Below, piece after piece: positions 54,027-62,037 of a stretch of 64,000 bases of DNA. Numbering within the stretch: position 1 is the first letter of the stretch; each line of letters begins with the position of its first letter. The notes under the pieces are model-generated. The model saw only the letters and a program-made list of their open reading frames with translations, was not told the origin of the DNA and searched no databases. Both the position numbers and the translations under genes were made by a program. The stretch comes from Bradyrhizobium neotropicale (GTDB lineage Bacteria > Pseudomonadota > Alphaproteobacteria > Rhizobiales > Xanthobacteraceae), in assembly GCF_001641695.1 (NCBI RefSeq), contig NZ_LSEF01000025.1:5297-69296 (forward strand), given 5' to 3'.

Positions 54027-55003
54027 TTACCGCCACGTCTTGCGATAGGCGCCGAGGGTGGAGGCCTGCCCTTCGGTGAACGGTTTCAGGCTCGCAATGT
54101 CCGCCTCACTCCCGCTCTCGAGCGCGGCGAGCGCATGACGGAAATGGCGCACCACGCTTTCGACATAGGCGCGGCCGCGCTGGCGGCCCTCGATCTTGAG
54201 CGCGGTCACGCCGGCATCGCGCAAGCCCTTGAGAAGCGTCGTGGCATCCAGGCTAACGGGATCCTCAAAAATGTAGCCGGCGCCCTGTGCAGTCGAGAAG
54301 CGCCCCTTGCACAGCGTCGGATAGCCCGCGGGCTCGCTCCATCCGAACCGGTTGATGGTGAATCCGCCCAGCCTGGAGTTCGTCCCCTGCCCGGTCGGTA
54401 AGCCACATGGCTTGGAGGTGAGCAGACGCCCTGCATGTTCGGCGACTTGCCGGTGGCATAGGACGACAGCGAGCAGCGCCCTTCGGCCATCACGCACAGG
54501 CCGCCGAACACGAAGACCTCGGTCTCGCAGGCCGACTCCCGGGTGATCTCGACAATCTCCGGCACGCTCAAAACGCGGGGCAGCACGACGCGCCGCGCTC
54601 CGAAAGTCTCGGCGTAGAAGGCGATGGCATCCGGATTTGCGGCCGCGGCCTGCACCGAGACATGCAAACGCTGGTTCGGATGGCGCCTGGCGGCGTAGTC
54701 CATCAATCCGACATCGGCGAGGATCAGCGCATCGGCGCCGGCGCTCACCGCATCGTCCACCGCGCGCTGCCAGATGTCGACGGCCGAGGCGCGCGGAAAC
54801 GTATTGATCGCCACCAGTATCCTCGCGCCGCGGCTATGCGCTAGCGCAATCCCCTTGCGCAGCTCGTCGCGGCTGAAATTCAGCCCTGGAAAATTTCGCG
54901 CGTTGGTTTCATCGTTGAAACCGCAATAGATCGCATCGGCGCCAGCATCGATGGCGCTCTTCAGCGCAGCCGGCGTGCCGGCAGGACAGATCAATTCCAT
55001 CAT
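54027..55003 (-). pseudogene. ubiU: UbiU, oxygen-independent ubiquinone hydroxylation protein, apparent 1-nt frameshift
   Basis: The first 200 codons read as normal UbiU: MELICPAGTPAALKSAIDAG, Cys170, Cys177 and Cys194 (LCVMAEGRCSLSSYATG, QGVCSPP). Near 54375-54415 the frame is lost; the family sequence resumes in another frame as SRLGGFTINRFGWSEPAGYP, then TLCKGRF, which holds the fourth cluster cysteine, and TALKIEGRQRGRAYV to the stop at 54027. The total of 977 bases fits a 326-codon gene lacking one base. Either the gene is dead or a base was missed. Overlaps ubiT by ATGA. Confidence 0.88.
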
Positions 55004-55545
55004 CTGAATTCCCCGCCTGGACGCGACGAGCCGATCACGCGGTAACGCGCGGCCTCAAAGGCGCGCCTTGCCGACCCGGCCAGCGGACCGAACAGCGAGG
55101 ATAGCTCGGCGGCAAGATCGAGCTGGGCGTCGTCGATCGCATTGCGCAGCGCGAGCACCGCTTCGACATCGCCCTCGACGACGAGCTCGCGCGAGAACAT
55201 CAAGGCATCGCCATCGACCTTGCCTTCGAGCAGGGCCAGGAGATTGGCGAGCGAAGCCGCGATCCGCGCATCCAGACCTCGCGGCAAATCGCGCACGACG
55301 GATAGACGCGGCGGCATGGCTTCGACCACGAAGGCGAACGGCAGATCGATCGGCTTGATGCCGAACCGCGCCCGAGCGTGATCGCCGAGCCGGTCGAAGA
55401 TTGCCGGGTTGCGCCGATGGATGCGCTGCAGGACACCGGCGAGAACGAGCTGCAGCGGCAGCAGAGGCAGGGGACGCATGGCAAATGCGACGAGCGGCGG
55501 GATCGTCGGCAACGGGCCGGGCGATGCGGCGGACGGATCATTCAT
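55000..55545 (-). CDS. ubiT: UbiT, SCP2-domain ubiquinone biosynthesis accessory protein
   Basis: A 181-residue protein with a lipid-carrier SCP2 domain: LPLQLVLAGVLQRIHRRNPAIFDRL, DLPFAFVVEA, and FSRELVVEGDVEAVLALRNAID. UbiT is the anaerobic counterpart of UbiJ and holds ubiquinone precursors. First gene of the ubiTUV operon; its stop overlaps the ubiU start. A near-FixK/FNR box lies 36-49 bp upstream of the start. Confidence 0.92.
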   Translation of the reverse strand: MNDPSAASPGPLPTIPPLVAFAMRPLPLLPLQLVLAGVLQRIHRRNPAIFDRLGDHARARFGIKPIDLPFAFVVEAMPPRLSVVRDLPRGLDARIAASLANLLALLEGKVDGDALMFSRELVVEGDVEAVLALRNAIDDAQLDLAAELSSLFGPLAGSARRAFEAARYRVIGSSRPGGEFR

Positions 55546-55580
55546 GGGAACAAATCTGGACGGATTGCGCGCAGATGTAT

Positions 55581-55594
55581 TTGAGCCGGAACAA
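55581..55594. promoter_or_regulatory. FixK/FNR-like box between ubiT and ubiD
   Basis: TTGAGCCGGAACAA fits TTG-N8-CAA and differs from the FixK2 pattern TTG(A/C)-N6-(T/G)CAA at one base. It lies between the divergent ubiTUV and ubiDX units, 36 bp from the ubiT start and 53 bp from the ubiD start, where low-oxygen activation would make sense. Confidence 0.5.
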
Positions 55595-55647
55595 TGAGAA
55601 CCTAAATCAACCCGGCTAGCTCTGGCTCTTCTTAAGGAGCTGGTTCA

Positions 55648-57177
55648 TTGCAGCGTGATGTCCCGCGCTTTCGCGCATTGTCCGACTTCCTCCGCTTCAT
55701 CGAAAGCCGGGGACAGTTGCGACGCATTCGCGAAAAAATCTCCGTCGTCCACGAGATCACGGAAATCCACCGGCGTGTACTCGGCGACTGCGGACCGGCA
55801 TTATTGTTCGAGCAGGCCGTCAAGGCTGACGGTCATCTATCGGACATGCCGCTCCTCACCAATCTGTTCGGAACGGTCGAGCGGATCGCCTGGGGATTGG
55901 GCATCGCCCCCGATCGTCTCGAAGAGCTTGGCGCGCTGATGGCCGAACTGCGCGCGCCGCGACCACCGCACAGCATCAGAGATGCCTGGAACAAGGTCCC
56001 GCTCGCGCGCGCCGCGCTGGCGACGCGCCCGCGCACGCGCACGGCGGCGCCGGTCCAGGACTGCGTCACGATGGGGCCCGACATCGATCTCGCAAAATTG
56101 CCCGCACAGGTCTGCTGGCCTGGAGAGCCTGCGCCGCTGATCACCTGGCCACTCGTGATCACCTTGCCGCCTGAATCCGCGATGGCCGACCAGGAGGAGA
56201 ATGTCGGTGTCTACCGCATGCAGGTACTCGGCCGCGACCGCGCCATCATCCGCTGGCTCGCGCATCGCGGCGGCGCCCGCCATCACCAGCAGTGGAAGGC
56301 GATCGGGCGCGATATGCCAGTTGCGATCGTCATCGGGGCCGATCCTGCCACGATCCTCGCCGCAGTCTTGCCGCTGCCCGAGACGCTGTCCGAGCTGCGC
56401 TTCGCCGGTATCCTGCGCGCCGAACGGCCCGACCTCACGCCATGCCTTACCGTTCCGCTCGCCGTCCCTGCCGAAGCAGAAATTGTCATCGAGGGCTTCG
56501 TCTCCGCGACCGAAACCGCATCCGAGGGACCCTATGGCGATCACACCGGGTATTATAATTCCGTCGAGGTGTTTCCCGTGATGCGCGTGACGGCGATAAC
56601 CAGCCGACGCCAGCCGATCTATCTCTCGACCTTCACGGGACGGCCGCCGGACGAGCCCTCGCGCATCGGCGAGGCGCTCAACCGCCTGTTCGTGCCGCTC
56701 ATCCGGCAACAATTCCCCGAGGTGACGGACTGCTGGCTGCCGCCGGAGGCCTGCTCCTACCGCATCGCGATCGCGGCGATCAGGAAGCGCTATCCCGGCC
56801 AGGCGCGGCGGCTGATGCTCGGTCTGTGGTCGATGCTGCCGCAGTTCAGCTACACGAAACTCCTGATCGTGGTCGACGACGACATCGACATCCGCGATTG
56901 GCGCGCCGTGATGTGGGCCGTCTCTACCCGCAGCGACTCTTCGCGCGATCTCGTGACGCTCACCGACACGCCGATCGACTATCTCGACTTTGCCTCGCCG
57001 AAATCCGGTCTCGGCGGCAAGCTCGGCATCGACGCCACCACAAAGATTCCGCCGGAGACGGATCGGGCCTGGGGCGCCCCTCTGACCATGGACCCTGCCG
57101 TGATCGCGCGCATCGACGCGATGTGGTCGAGCCTCGGGCTGACCGAAGCGCCGGCACCCTCTCCGGTTTCCGTATGA
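55648..57177 (+). CDS. ubiD: UbiD-family 3-polyprenyl-4-hydroxybenzoate decarboxylase
   Basis: A 509-residue prenyl-FMN decarboxylase. I place the start at TTG 55648 because AAGGAG lies nine bases before it and the protein begins in family-like sequence (RALSDFLRFIESRGQLRRI). Marks: DCVTMGPDIDLAKLP, GVYRMQVLGRDRAIIRW, ASEGPYGDHTGYYN and KLGIDATTKIPPE. The stop overlaps the ubiX start. Standing next to ubiTUV it likely supplies decarboxylated precursor for anaerobic ubiquinone synthesis; another aromatic decarboxylase role is possible. Confidence 0.92.
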   Translation: MQRDVPRFRALSDFLRFIESRGQLRRIREKISVVHEITEIHRRVLGDCGPALLFEQAVKADGHLSDMPLLTNLFGTVERIAWGLGIAPDRLEELGALMAELRAPRPPHSIRDAWNKVPLARAALATRPRTRTAAPVQDCVTMGPDIDLAKLPAQVCWPGEPAPLITWPLVITLPPESAMADQEENVGVYRMQVLGRDRAIIRWLAHRGGARHHQQWKAIGRDMPVAIVIGADPATILAAVLPLPETLSELRFAGILRAERPDLTPCLTVPLAVPAEAEIVIEGFVSATETASEGPYGDHTGYYNSVEVFPVMRVTAITSRRQPIYLSTFTGRPPDEPSRIGEALNRLFVPLIRQQFPEVTDCWLPPEACSYRIAIAAIRKRYPGQARRLMLGLWSMLPQFSYTKLLIVVDDDIDIRDWRAVMWAVSTRSDSSRDLVTLTDTPIDYLDFASPKSGLGGKLGIDATTKIPPETDRAWGAPLTMDPAVIARIDAMWSSLGLTEAPAPSPVSV

Positions 57178-57770
57178 GCGAACGGCAAGGCATCATCGTC
57201 GGCATCAGCGGCGCCTCGGGCGCTGCGATCGGCGCGCGCATCGTCGAGCTGCTGGCTGACAATCCGCACTACGCGGTGCACCTCGTCGTCTCGCCGGCGG
57301 CCGAACGTACGCTGCAGGAGGAGGTTGGCGTCGACGCGCTTGCGCGGCTGCGCGCCCTGGCCTTCCGTCACCATCTTCACTCGGACATTGGCGCCTCCAT
57401 CGCCAGCGGCTCCTATCCCGTCGCAGGCATGATCGTCGCTCCGTGCTCGATCCGCACGCTCTCGGCCATCGCCTGGGGACAGCTCGACGACCTCCTGGTG
57501 CGTACTGCCGACGTCCAGCTCAAGGAACGGCGCCGGCTGGTGTTGCTGGTCCGCGAGAGTCCGTTGCATCTCGGCCATTTGCGGGCGATGCTACAGGCGA
57601 CTGAGATCGGCGCAATCATCGCCCCGCCGATGCCGGCCTTCTATCTGAGGCCACAGTCGCTGGCCGAAATGATCGACCAGATCGCGGCCCGGGCGATCAA
57701 TCTGCTCGGCCTGGAAAACCTTCTCGCACCGGCAAAAGCCTGGTCCGGCTCGCGCTTCGAACGCGTGTAG
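57174..57770 (+). CDS. ubiX: UbiX flavin prenyltransferase
   Basis: A 198-residue enzyme that makes the prenylated FMN cofactor of UbiD. Marks: VGISGASGAAIGARIVELL, APCSIRTLSAIAWG, DDLLVRTADVQLKERRRLVL and RESPLHLGHLRAM. ATGA overlap with ubiD shows coupled synthesis of enzyme and cofactor maker. It is convergent with the DUF2478 gene, 13 bp away. Confidence 0.94.
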   Translation: MSERQGIIVGISGASGAAIGARIVELLADNPHYAVHLVVSPAAERTLQEEVGVDALARLRALAFRHHLHSDIGASIASGSYPVAGMIVAPCSIRTLSAIAWGQLDDLLVRTADVQLKERRRLVLLVRESPLHLGHLRAMLQATEIGAIIAPPMPAFYLRPQSLAEMIDQIAARAINLLGLENLLAPAKAWSGSRFERV

Positions 57771-57782
57771 ACAGCGGAGTCC

Positions 57783-58334
57783 TCACTTCAACCTCGCTGC
57801 CCATTGCTCGATCTCGTCTATGTCCTCGGACAACTCGATGGAGAGCGAGCCGGCAAAATCCCTCCAGGCCTGCAAATTTGTCTTCGGCACGCCGATGACG
57901 ATCGTAATCTGGCGATCCATCGCGCTGGCGATCAGGTCGAGCAGTCCGCCGCCGGAGCACTCGGCCTTGCCGAACTTGTTGAGGATCAGCAGGTCCGGCC
58001 TGTCCTCCATGTTTCCCTCGATTCGGGCAGCAGCTTCGGTCAACGCCGCCTCATCGAGCCTGCACCCCGCTGCACCTGCGCCGCGATCCTCGAAGATGGA
58101 GGTGCAGTGACCGGTGCTGAGATCTTCCAGCAAGACATCGCATCGCCGGTTGGGGGCGTCCGACACGCGGCGTTGAAGCACGCCGGCCAGCGACAGCCCG
58201 AGGCTGCGGCATTGCGTCACCAGCGCCGCGAAGGCTGCATCGGGATACACGTTATCAGGGTAGACGATCGCCGCAAGCGATGGTGCGAGCGTCACTTTTT
58301 CTTCGCCTGCTGTTACAGGTTTCATTGCAGTCAT
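57783..58334 (-). CDS. DUF2478 protein (nucleotide-triphosphatase-like)
   Basis: A 183-residue protein with the DUF2478 pattern: LAAIVYPDN, LAGVLQRRVS, CDVLLEDLSTG, AAGCRLDEAALTEAAARI, DLLILNKFGKAECSGGGL and ITIVIGVP. The family is often found near molybdenum or denitrification genes and may bind nucleotide through an atypical P-loop. It lies at the 3' end of a leftward run with MIP18, DUF2249 and membrane genes. Function unknown. Confidence 0.8.
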   Translation of the reverse strand: MTAMKPVTAGEEKVTLAPSLAAIVYPDNVYPDAAFAALVTQCRSLGLSLAGVLQRRVSDAPNRRCDVLLEDLSTGHCTSIFEDRGAGAAGCRLDEAALTEAAARIEGNMEDRPDLLILNKFGKAECSGGGLLDLIASAMDRQITIVIGVPKTNLQAWRDFAGSLSIELSEDIDEIEQWAARLK

Positions 58335-58350
58335 TGGAATTCACCTCGGA

Positions 58351-58671
58351 TCAATTCACTTCGGCAAAGCCGAGCGATGCCTTTACGCCGGGCGAGATCA
58401 TCCAGGGCTGCCAGGGCGGATCGAACGTCATGGTGACATCGACCGACTCCACGCCCGGAACGAGACAGGCGCTGTTGGCGACGCCCTCCTTGAGAAAGGA
58501 CGCGGCGGGACAGCCTCGCGTCGTTGCCGTCATGGTAATGTGCGCGACGCCGTCGTCGACCGATACGTCATAGACAAAGCCGAGGTCGACGATGTTGTGT
58601 CCGAGTTCCGGGTCGATCACGACTTTCAGTGCCTGCCTTATCTGCGTCACAAGATCATCGTTGGCCGTCAT
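58351..58671 (-). CDS. MIP18/DUF59-family iron-sulfur assembly protein
   Basis: A 106-residue protein: VIDPELGHNIVDLGFVYDV, TMTATTRGCPAASFLKEGV (conserved CPA) and VTMTFDPPWQPWMISPGVK. This is the PaaD/SufT-like fold that helps mature iron-sulfur proteins. The start at 58671 overlaps the DUF2249 gene stop by ATGA. In this setting it may help assemble clusters needed for UbiU/UbiV or for nitrogen-oxide enzymes; that is inference. Confidence 0.88.
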   Translation of the reverse strand: MTANDDLVTQIRQALKVVIDPELGHNIVDLGFVYDVSVDDGVAHITMTATTRGCPAASFLKEGVANSACLVPGVESVDVTMTFDPPWQPWMISPGVKASLGFAEVN

Positions 58672-59174
58672 GCGAGCACCCTCACCGTCAGCTGATAGAC
58701 GTCCTTCTGCGGCGTGAAGCCGCCGCGCCACTGATGGCCGCGCTTGGTCAGCTCCCGAAACAGGAAGACCGGTTCGCGACTGAGCAAGGCGGAGAGCGTC
58801 TGCCCGGGCGCGAGCTGCTCCGCCGCGGCAAGAATACGAACCATCGGCTCCGGCGGATCGAGGTCACGGTTGTCGAGATGAACCACGGGCTCCGGCCAAT
58901 CGCCATCGGCCAGCGCGGCGGGCGCCGGTTCAGCCGCTTCGAACGAGCCGACGGGCATGAACCGGATCTCCCATTCGCCGCCTTCGAGCTCGGCTTCCTG
59001 ATGCGCAAAGCCCTTGCTCGCCATGACGTCAAACAGAGGGACCGGCTTGAAGGGGGCATAGAGCCGCAGGCCCTGCCCCGGCGCGAGCCGGTCGAGCGCG
59101 GCCATGATGATCGAGAACGGCTCGCCGCCTGCGCGCAGGATTGGCCGGACATCGACGTCGATGAATTCGCTCAT
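58668..59174 (-). CDS. Two-domain DUF2249 protein
   Basis: A 168-residue protein made of two similar halves, each a DUF2249 (TusA-like fold) unit: IDVDVRPILRAGGEPFSIIM and GQGLRLYAPFKPVPLFDVMA in the first; LDNRDLDPPEPMVRILAAAE and LSALLSREPVFLFRELTKRG in the second. Related proteins occur beside nitrite, nitric oxide and nitrous oxide genes. Coupled to the MIP18-type gene. No redox cysteines are seen, unlike TusA. Confidence 0.85.
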   Translation of the reverse strand: MSEFIDVDVRPILRAGGEPFSIIMAALDRLAPGQGLRLYAPFKPVPLFDVMASKGFAHQEAELEGGEWEIRFMPVGSFEAAEPAPAALADGDWPEPVVHLDNRDLDPPEPMVRILAAAEQLAPGQTLSALLSREPVFLFRELTKRGHQWRGGFTPQKDVYQLTVRVLA

Positions 59175-59186
59175 TGCAGTCTCCTT

Positions 59187-60533
59187 TCAGTTTCGCGAGA
59201 TCAGGAGGTGCGGCACGGCTGCTCCCGTCGGCAGGCGCAACGGCTCCGCCACATCCGCGAGCCGCCGGGCCCTGATGAGCTCCTCACCCAGGCCGAGCGT
59301 CGCAAGCGTGACGACCGCGAGAGCGACTCGGAAGCCGAGTGCCGCGTCGACCAACAGCATCAACGTTGCCGCCCAACTCCCGGCAAAGAACAGGACGAAC
59401 CATTTTGTCGCGCGGCGCTCGGCAACGAGATCCTGCACGCGGGGCGTCGGCACTCTGCCCATCACCGGACCGTAGGCTTCAAGCCAGGTCAGGAACGGGA
59501 CGATCTTGTAGAGGTTGGCAAGCACCAGGCCGGTGAGCCAACCGAACGCGACAAGGAAGACGAGCGCCCCGACATGCGGCTGGAACGAACCGGTCGCAAG
59601 AAGCGCGGCGCCAAGGATTGCGACCGCGGCGAGGCTCGCCAACGATAGGATGCTCATGCGCGTGTTGAGCTCGAGCGCGCGGCGTTTGCGGGTCCTATAC
59701 AGGCCGAGCACATCATGGCCGTAGGCGATCAGCGATAGCAGCGCCGCAGCTCCTGCCACCAGAAGGACCAAGTTCAGCCCGGTCGCGCGCCAGAGCGCAA
59801 GCACGCCGCCGACGACACCGACGGCCAGCGCGGCGGCTCCGGCAAGCCAGGCAAGCCGCCCCAGCCTCGCATCGCTATCGGGCGCGAGCATGAACATCGC
59901 AAGCAGGCGATAGCTGACGCCCATGGCAGTGAATGTCAGCCATCCGCCAAGTCCCGCAATCGCATGGATCGGAACGCCTGACACCAACAGCTCCGGCCAT
60001 CGCGCAGCCACGGCCGCTCCCGAAAGCACCAGGGAGAACATGCCGCCGAATGCTGCCGTGACACAAATGCAGGCAAGCCCGACTGCGGCGAACCGCGCAG
60101 GCCCCGGCAGCGGGCGGGCCAACCAGAGCGTCATGCCGAGATTGGCAACGACCAGCACGAAACCGGCAATCAGCAGGCCCGCGCCAACGGGAAGCAGCCA
60201 GCGCGGCCCGTTGATGTGGCCGCCCAGGGCCAGAAAGCCTGCGAGCAGGATGGTCAGCCCAAGCGTCAGCAGCGCAAGAGCCGGCAGCGTCCAGCGCTCC
60301 GCATAGAGCGGCCTTGCGACCAGCACCGGCACGAACTGAAACAGCGCGCCGCAAACGACCATGCTCAACCAACCGATGCAAACCATGTGGACGATGACGA
60401 GCGTGTCCGGTCCTCCGATGTCGTCATTCGGAAAACCGAATCCGGCAACCATCAGAACTTCTGCAAGCAGCAGCCATACGATTGCGGCCGCGAAGTAGCT
60501 GATGGCCCATTTGCAGAGGCTGGTTCCGATCAC
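59187..60533 (-). CDS. Polytopic membrane protein, NnrS/haem-copper-oxidase-subunit-I-like
   Basis: About 448 residues and twelve hydrophobic segments. Start uncertain: GTG 60533 is favoured, TTG 60560 possible. Conserved-looking histidines sit in helices: VIVHMVCIGWLSMVVCGALFQ and GVPIHAIAGLGGWLTFTAMG followed by SYRLLAMFML. That spacing resembles the haem-binding helices of the NnrS and oxidase subunit I families, but I cannot place it firmly. It is upstream of the DUF2249 gene by 12 bp and so leads the operon. A role in nitric oxide or denitrification physiology is inferred from context. Confidence 0.7.
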   Translation of the reverse strand: MIGTSLCKWAISYFAAAIVWLLLAEVLMVAGFGFPNDDIGGPDTLVIVHMVCIGWLSMVVCGALFQFVPVLVARPLYAERWTLPALALLTLGLTILLAGFLALGGHINGPRWLLPVGAGLLIAGFVLVVANLGMTLWLARPLPGPARFAAVGLACICVTAAFGGMFSLVLSGAAVAARWPELLVSGVPIHAIAGLGGWLTFTAMGVSYRLLAMFMLAPDSDARLGRLAWLAGAAALAVGVVGGVLALWRATGLNLVLLVAGAAALLSLIAYGHDVLGLYRTRKRRALELNTRMSILSLASLAAVAILGAALLATGSFQPHVGALVFLVAFGWLTGLVLANLYKIVPFLTWLEAYGPVMGRVPTPRVQDLVAERRATKWFVLFFAGSWAATLMLLVDAALGFRVALAVVTLATLGLGEELIRARRLADVAEPLRLPTGAAVPHLLISRN

Positions 60534-60949
60534 GGCTTGCTTCCCATCGCCTGCACACAATCCTGTGCCAGCGCTTCAAAACGGTAAGTAGTTGCAGCCA
60601 CGACCTCTTTGTCGAGGCACAAACTTGAGCGCCTATCGCAGCGGTCTTTGCGGCAGCGCAAGGAGCGCTGCGGTGCGGCAGCCGATGAAGCTGTGACCAC
60701 GGGAATCGGGAGGATGGCTTGCGAAAATTGCGAAGGCTACGCTGGCGGAGCCGCAAAGTGGCCAGGGTCGAACGGAGGCTTTTCGAGACCGTCTTCGTGG
60801 GATTGTTGCGAGAGATGACGGCCGAGATCGAGCCGGGGGCCCGCGTTCGCGAAAATGCCGCCGGCCGCCATTCGGCCTGCCCCTCAGAACCGGAAGCCCG
60901 CCCCGGCTAGCGATGCCGCGCCCCGGAATGACGCGGCCCAGTCATAACA
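60534..60949. other. Intergenic region upstream of the NnrS-like gene
   Basis: Between two minus-strand genes. Carries the TTG-N8-CAA box at 60609-60622 and short arginine-rich frames without ribosome sites or known families. I see no gene. Confidence 0.45.
60609..60622. promoter_or_regulatory. TTG-N8-CAA box (NnrR/FNR-like)
   Basis: TTGTCGAGGCACAA has symmetric TTGT/ACAA ends around six bases. It is about 75-90 bp upstream of the NnrS-like gene. The form suits the loose NnrR/FNR-class consensus better than FixK2. Confidence 0.4.
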
Positions 60950-61834
60950 CTAGGAACTCTTCACGTTCAGGGACCGCAACCAGGCAAGCCGCGCGATCGC
61001 GCGCCCGGCGAGCCTTTGCAGCTCGTCGAGGCGAGCCGGCTCGCCGGCGGTCTCGGCGCTCTCGAGATATGCGTCCACCAGCGCCTCAGCGATGTGCTCG
61101 GCATCACCCTGCGCAAGACTTGATGGAAATCGCCCGACGCCCGTGGCTTCGACAGCCATCTCGGTCGTTTCCATCAGAAGTTCGTGTGCCCGGCTGGCCA
61201 CCGCCCCGGTGTGAGCGCGCTCCAGCTCAACGACCAGCACGGCCAGCCGGCGTTCGAGCTCGCCTGCGTCGATGTGGCCGGCTGCGGCGCTAGCTTGCCG
61301 GCCCGCTCGCATTTCATCATGCTCCCGGTGGTAGGCGCGGCGCCGCTCTTTCCTGAGTGTTGCCACGTGGCCCAACTCCTCCTGCGCCATCGCCTCGGCG
61401 GCCTTCTTGATTTCGGCGTCTTTCGAGTAGGCCGACAGATAAGCCCAGAAGGCGAACGCGCGCTCCTCATTCCGTACCGCCATCGCCAAGGCGCGGTACG
61501 GCGTCATCAGTCGCGACGCCTTTATCTCCGCGGCCGTCTCGGCGTCAAACGTGTCGGGGACATCCCAGCGAACAAGGGCGGGATCGGGAGCCTTATGCCG
61601 GCGCGATTGCGACCACCTTGTGACACTGTCAACATGCTCGCGCTCGGCCGCAGCGAGATTTGCAAAAACCTCCGCCAGATCGACCTTCTTCTGACGCCGC
61701 ATCTCCTCGGCAAGGTCAGTGTATCTCGTTGCTGCTTCCTGCTCCATGGCGTGTGCGAGTGCGAACAGTTCATCGAGCGAATGCAAGGATCCGGCCGGCT
61801 CGGATCCCAGGAGGAGAGTTTTCGCGAGCAACAT
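60950..61834 (-). CDS. Rubrerythrin/ferritin-like diiron protein
   Basis: A 294-residue helical protein. Two carboxylate helix pairs mark the diiron site: AMEQEAATRYTDLAEEM and AAAEREHVDSV, then AVRNEERAFAFWAYLSA and AQEELGHVATLRKERR, each giving the E...ExxH pattern. The C-terminal 100 residues form an extra helical region not in short rubrerythrins; there is no rubredoxin CxxC. Probably peroxide or oxygen scavenging, or iron storage, in the low-oxygen program. Divergent from nosR. Confidence 0.85.
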   Translation of the reverse strand: MLLAKTLLLGSEPAGSLHSLDELFALAHAMEQEAATRYTDLAEEMRRQKKVDLAEVFANLAAAEREHVDSVTRWSQSRRHKAPDPALVRWDVPDTFDAETAAEIKASRLMTPYRALAMAVRNEERAFAFWAYLSAYSKDAEIKKAAEAMAQEELGHVATLRKERRRAYHREHDEMRAGRQASAAAGHIDAGELERRLAVLVVELERAHTGAVASRAHELLMETTEMAVEATGVGRFPSSLAQGDAEHIAEALVDAYLESAETAGEPARLDELQRLAGRAIARLAWLRSLNVKSS

Positions 61835-61855
61835 GACACACCTGGCCCAGTTTCT

Positions 61856-61869
61856 TTGTCCTAGATCAA
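61856..61869. promoter_or_regulatory. FNR/FixK/NnrR-like box between rubrerythrin and nosR
   Basis: TTGTCCTAGATCAA matches TTG-N8-CAA with a full ATCAA right half. It is 22-35 bp before the rubrerythrin start and about 170 bp before the nosR start. Its closeness to the rubrerythrin gene fits activation there, and nosR could share it. Confidence 0.5.
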
Positions 61870-62037
61870 ACCCGATCGGTCATCGGGCGACTAGACAACC
61901 GTCAGGAACAGGAGTCAAACCGCGATGGCTGGATCGTCGATCCCATTCGGGCCGTCCGCGGCTAGGGCCACTGCTCGCAGATCAGACAACGAAGGAATGC
62001 GCATCTTTCGATGCGCAATCCCGCGCTGAGGTGCGTC

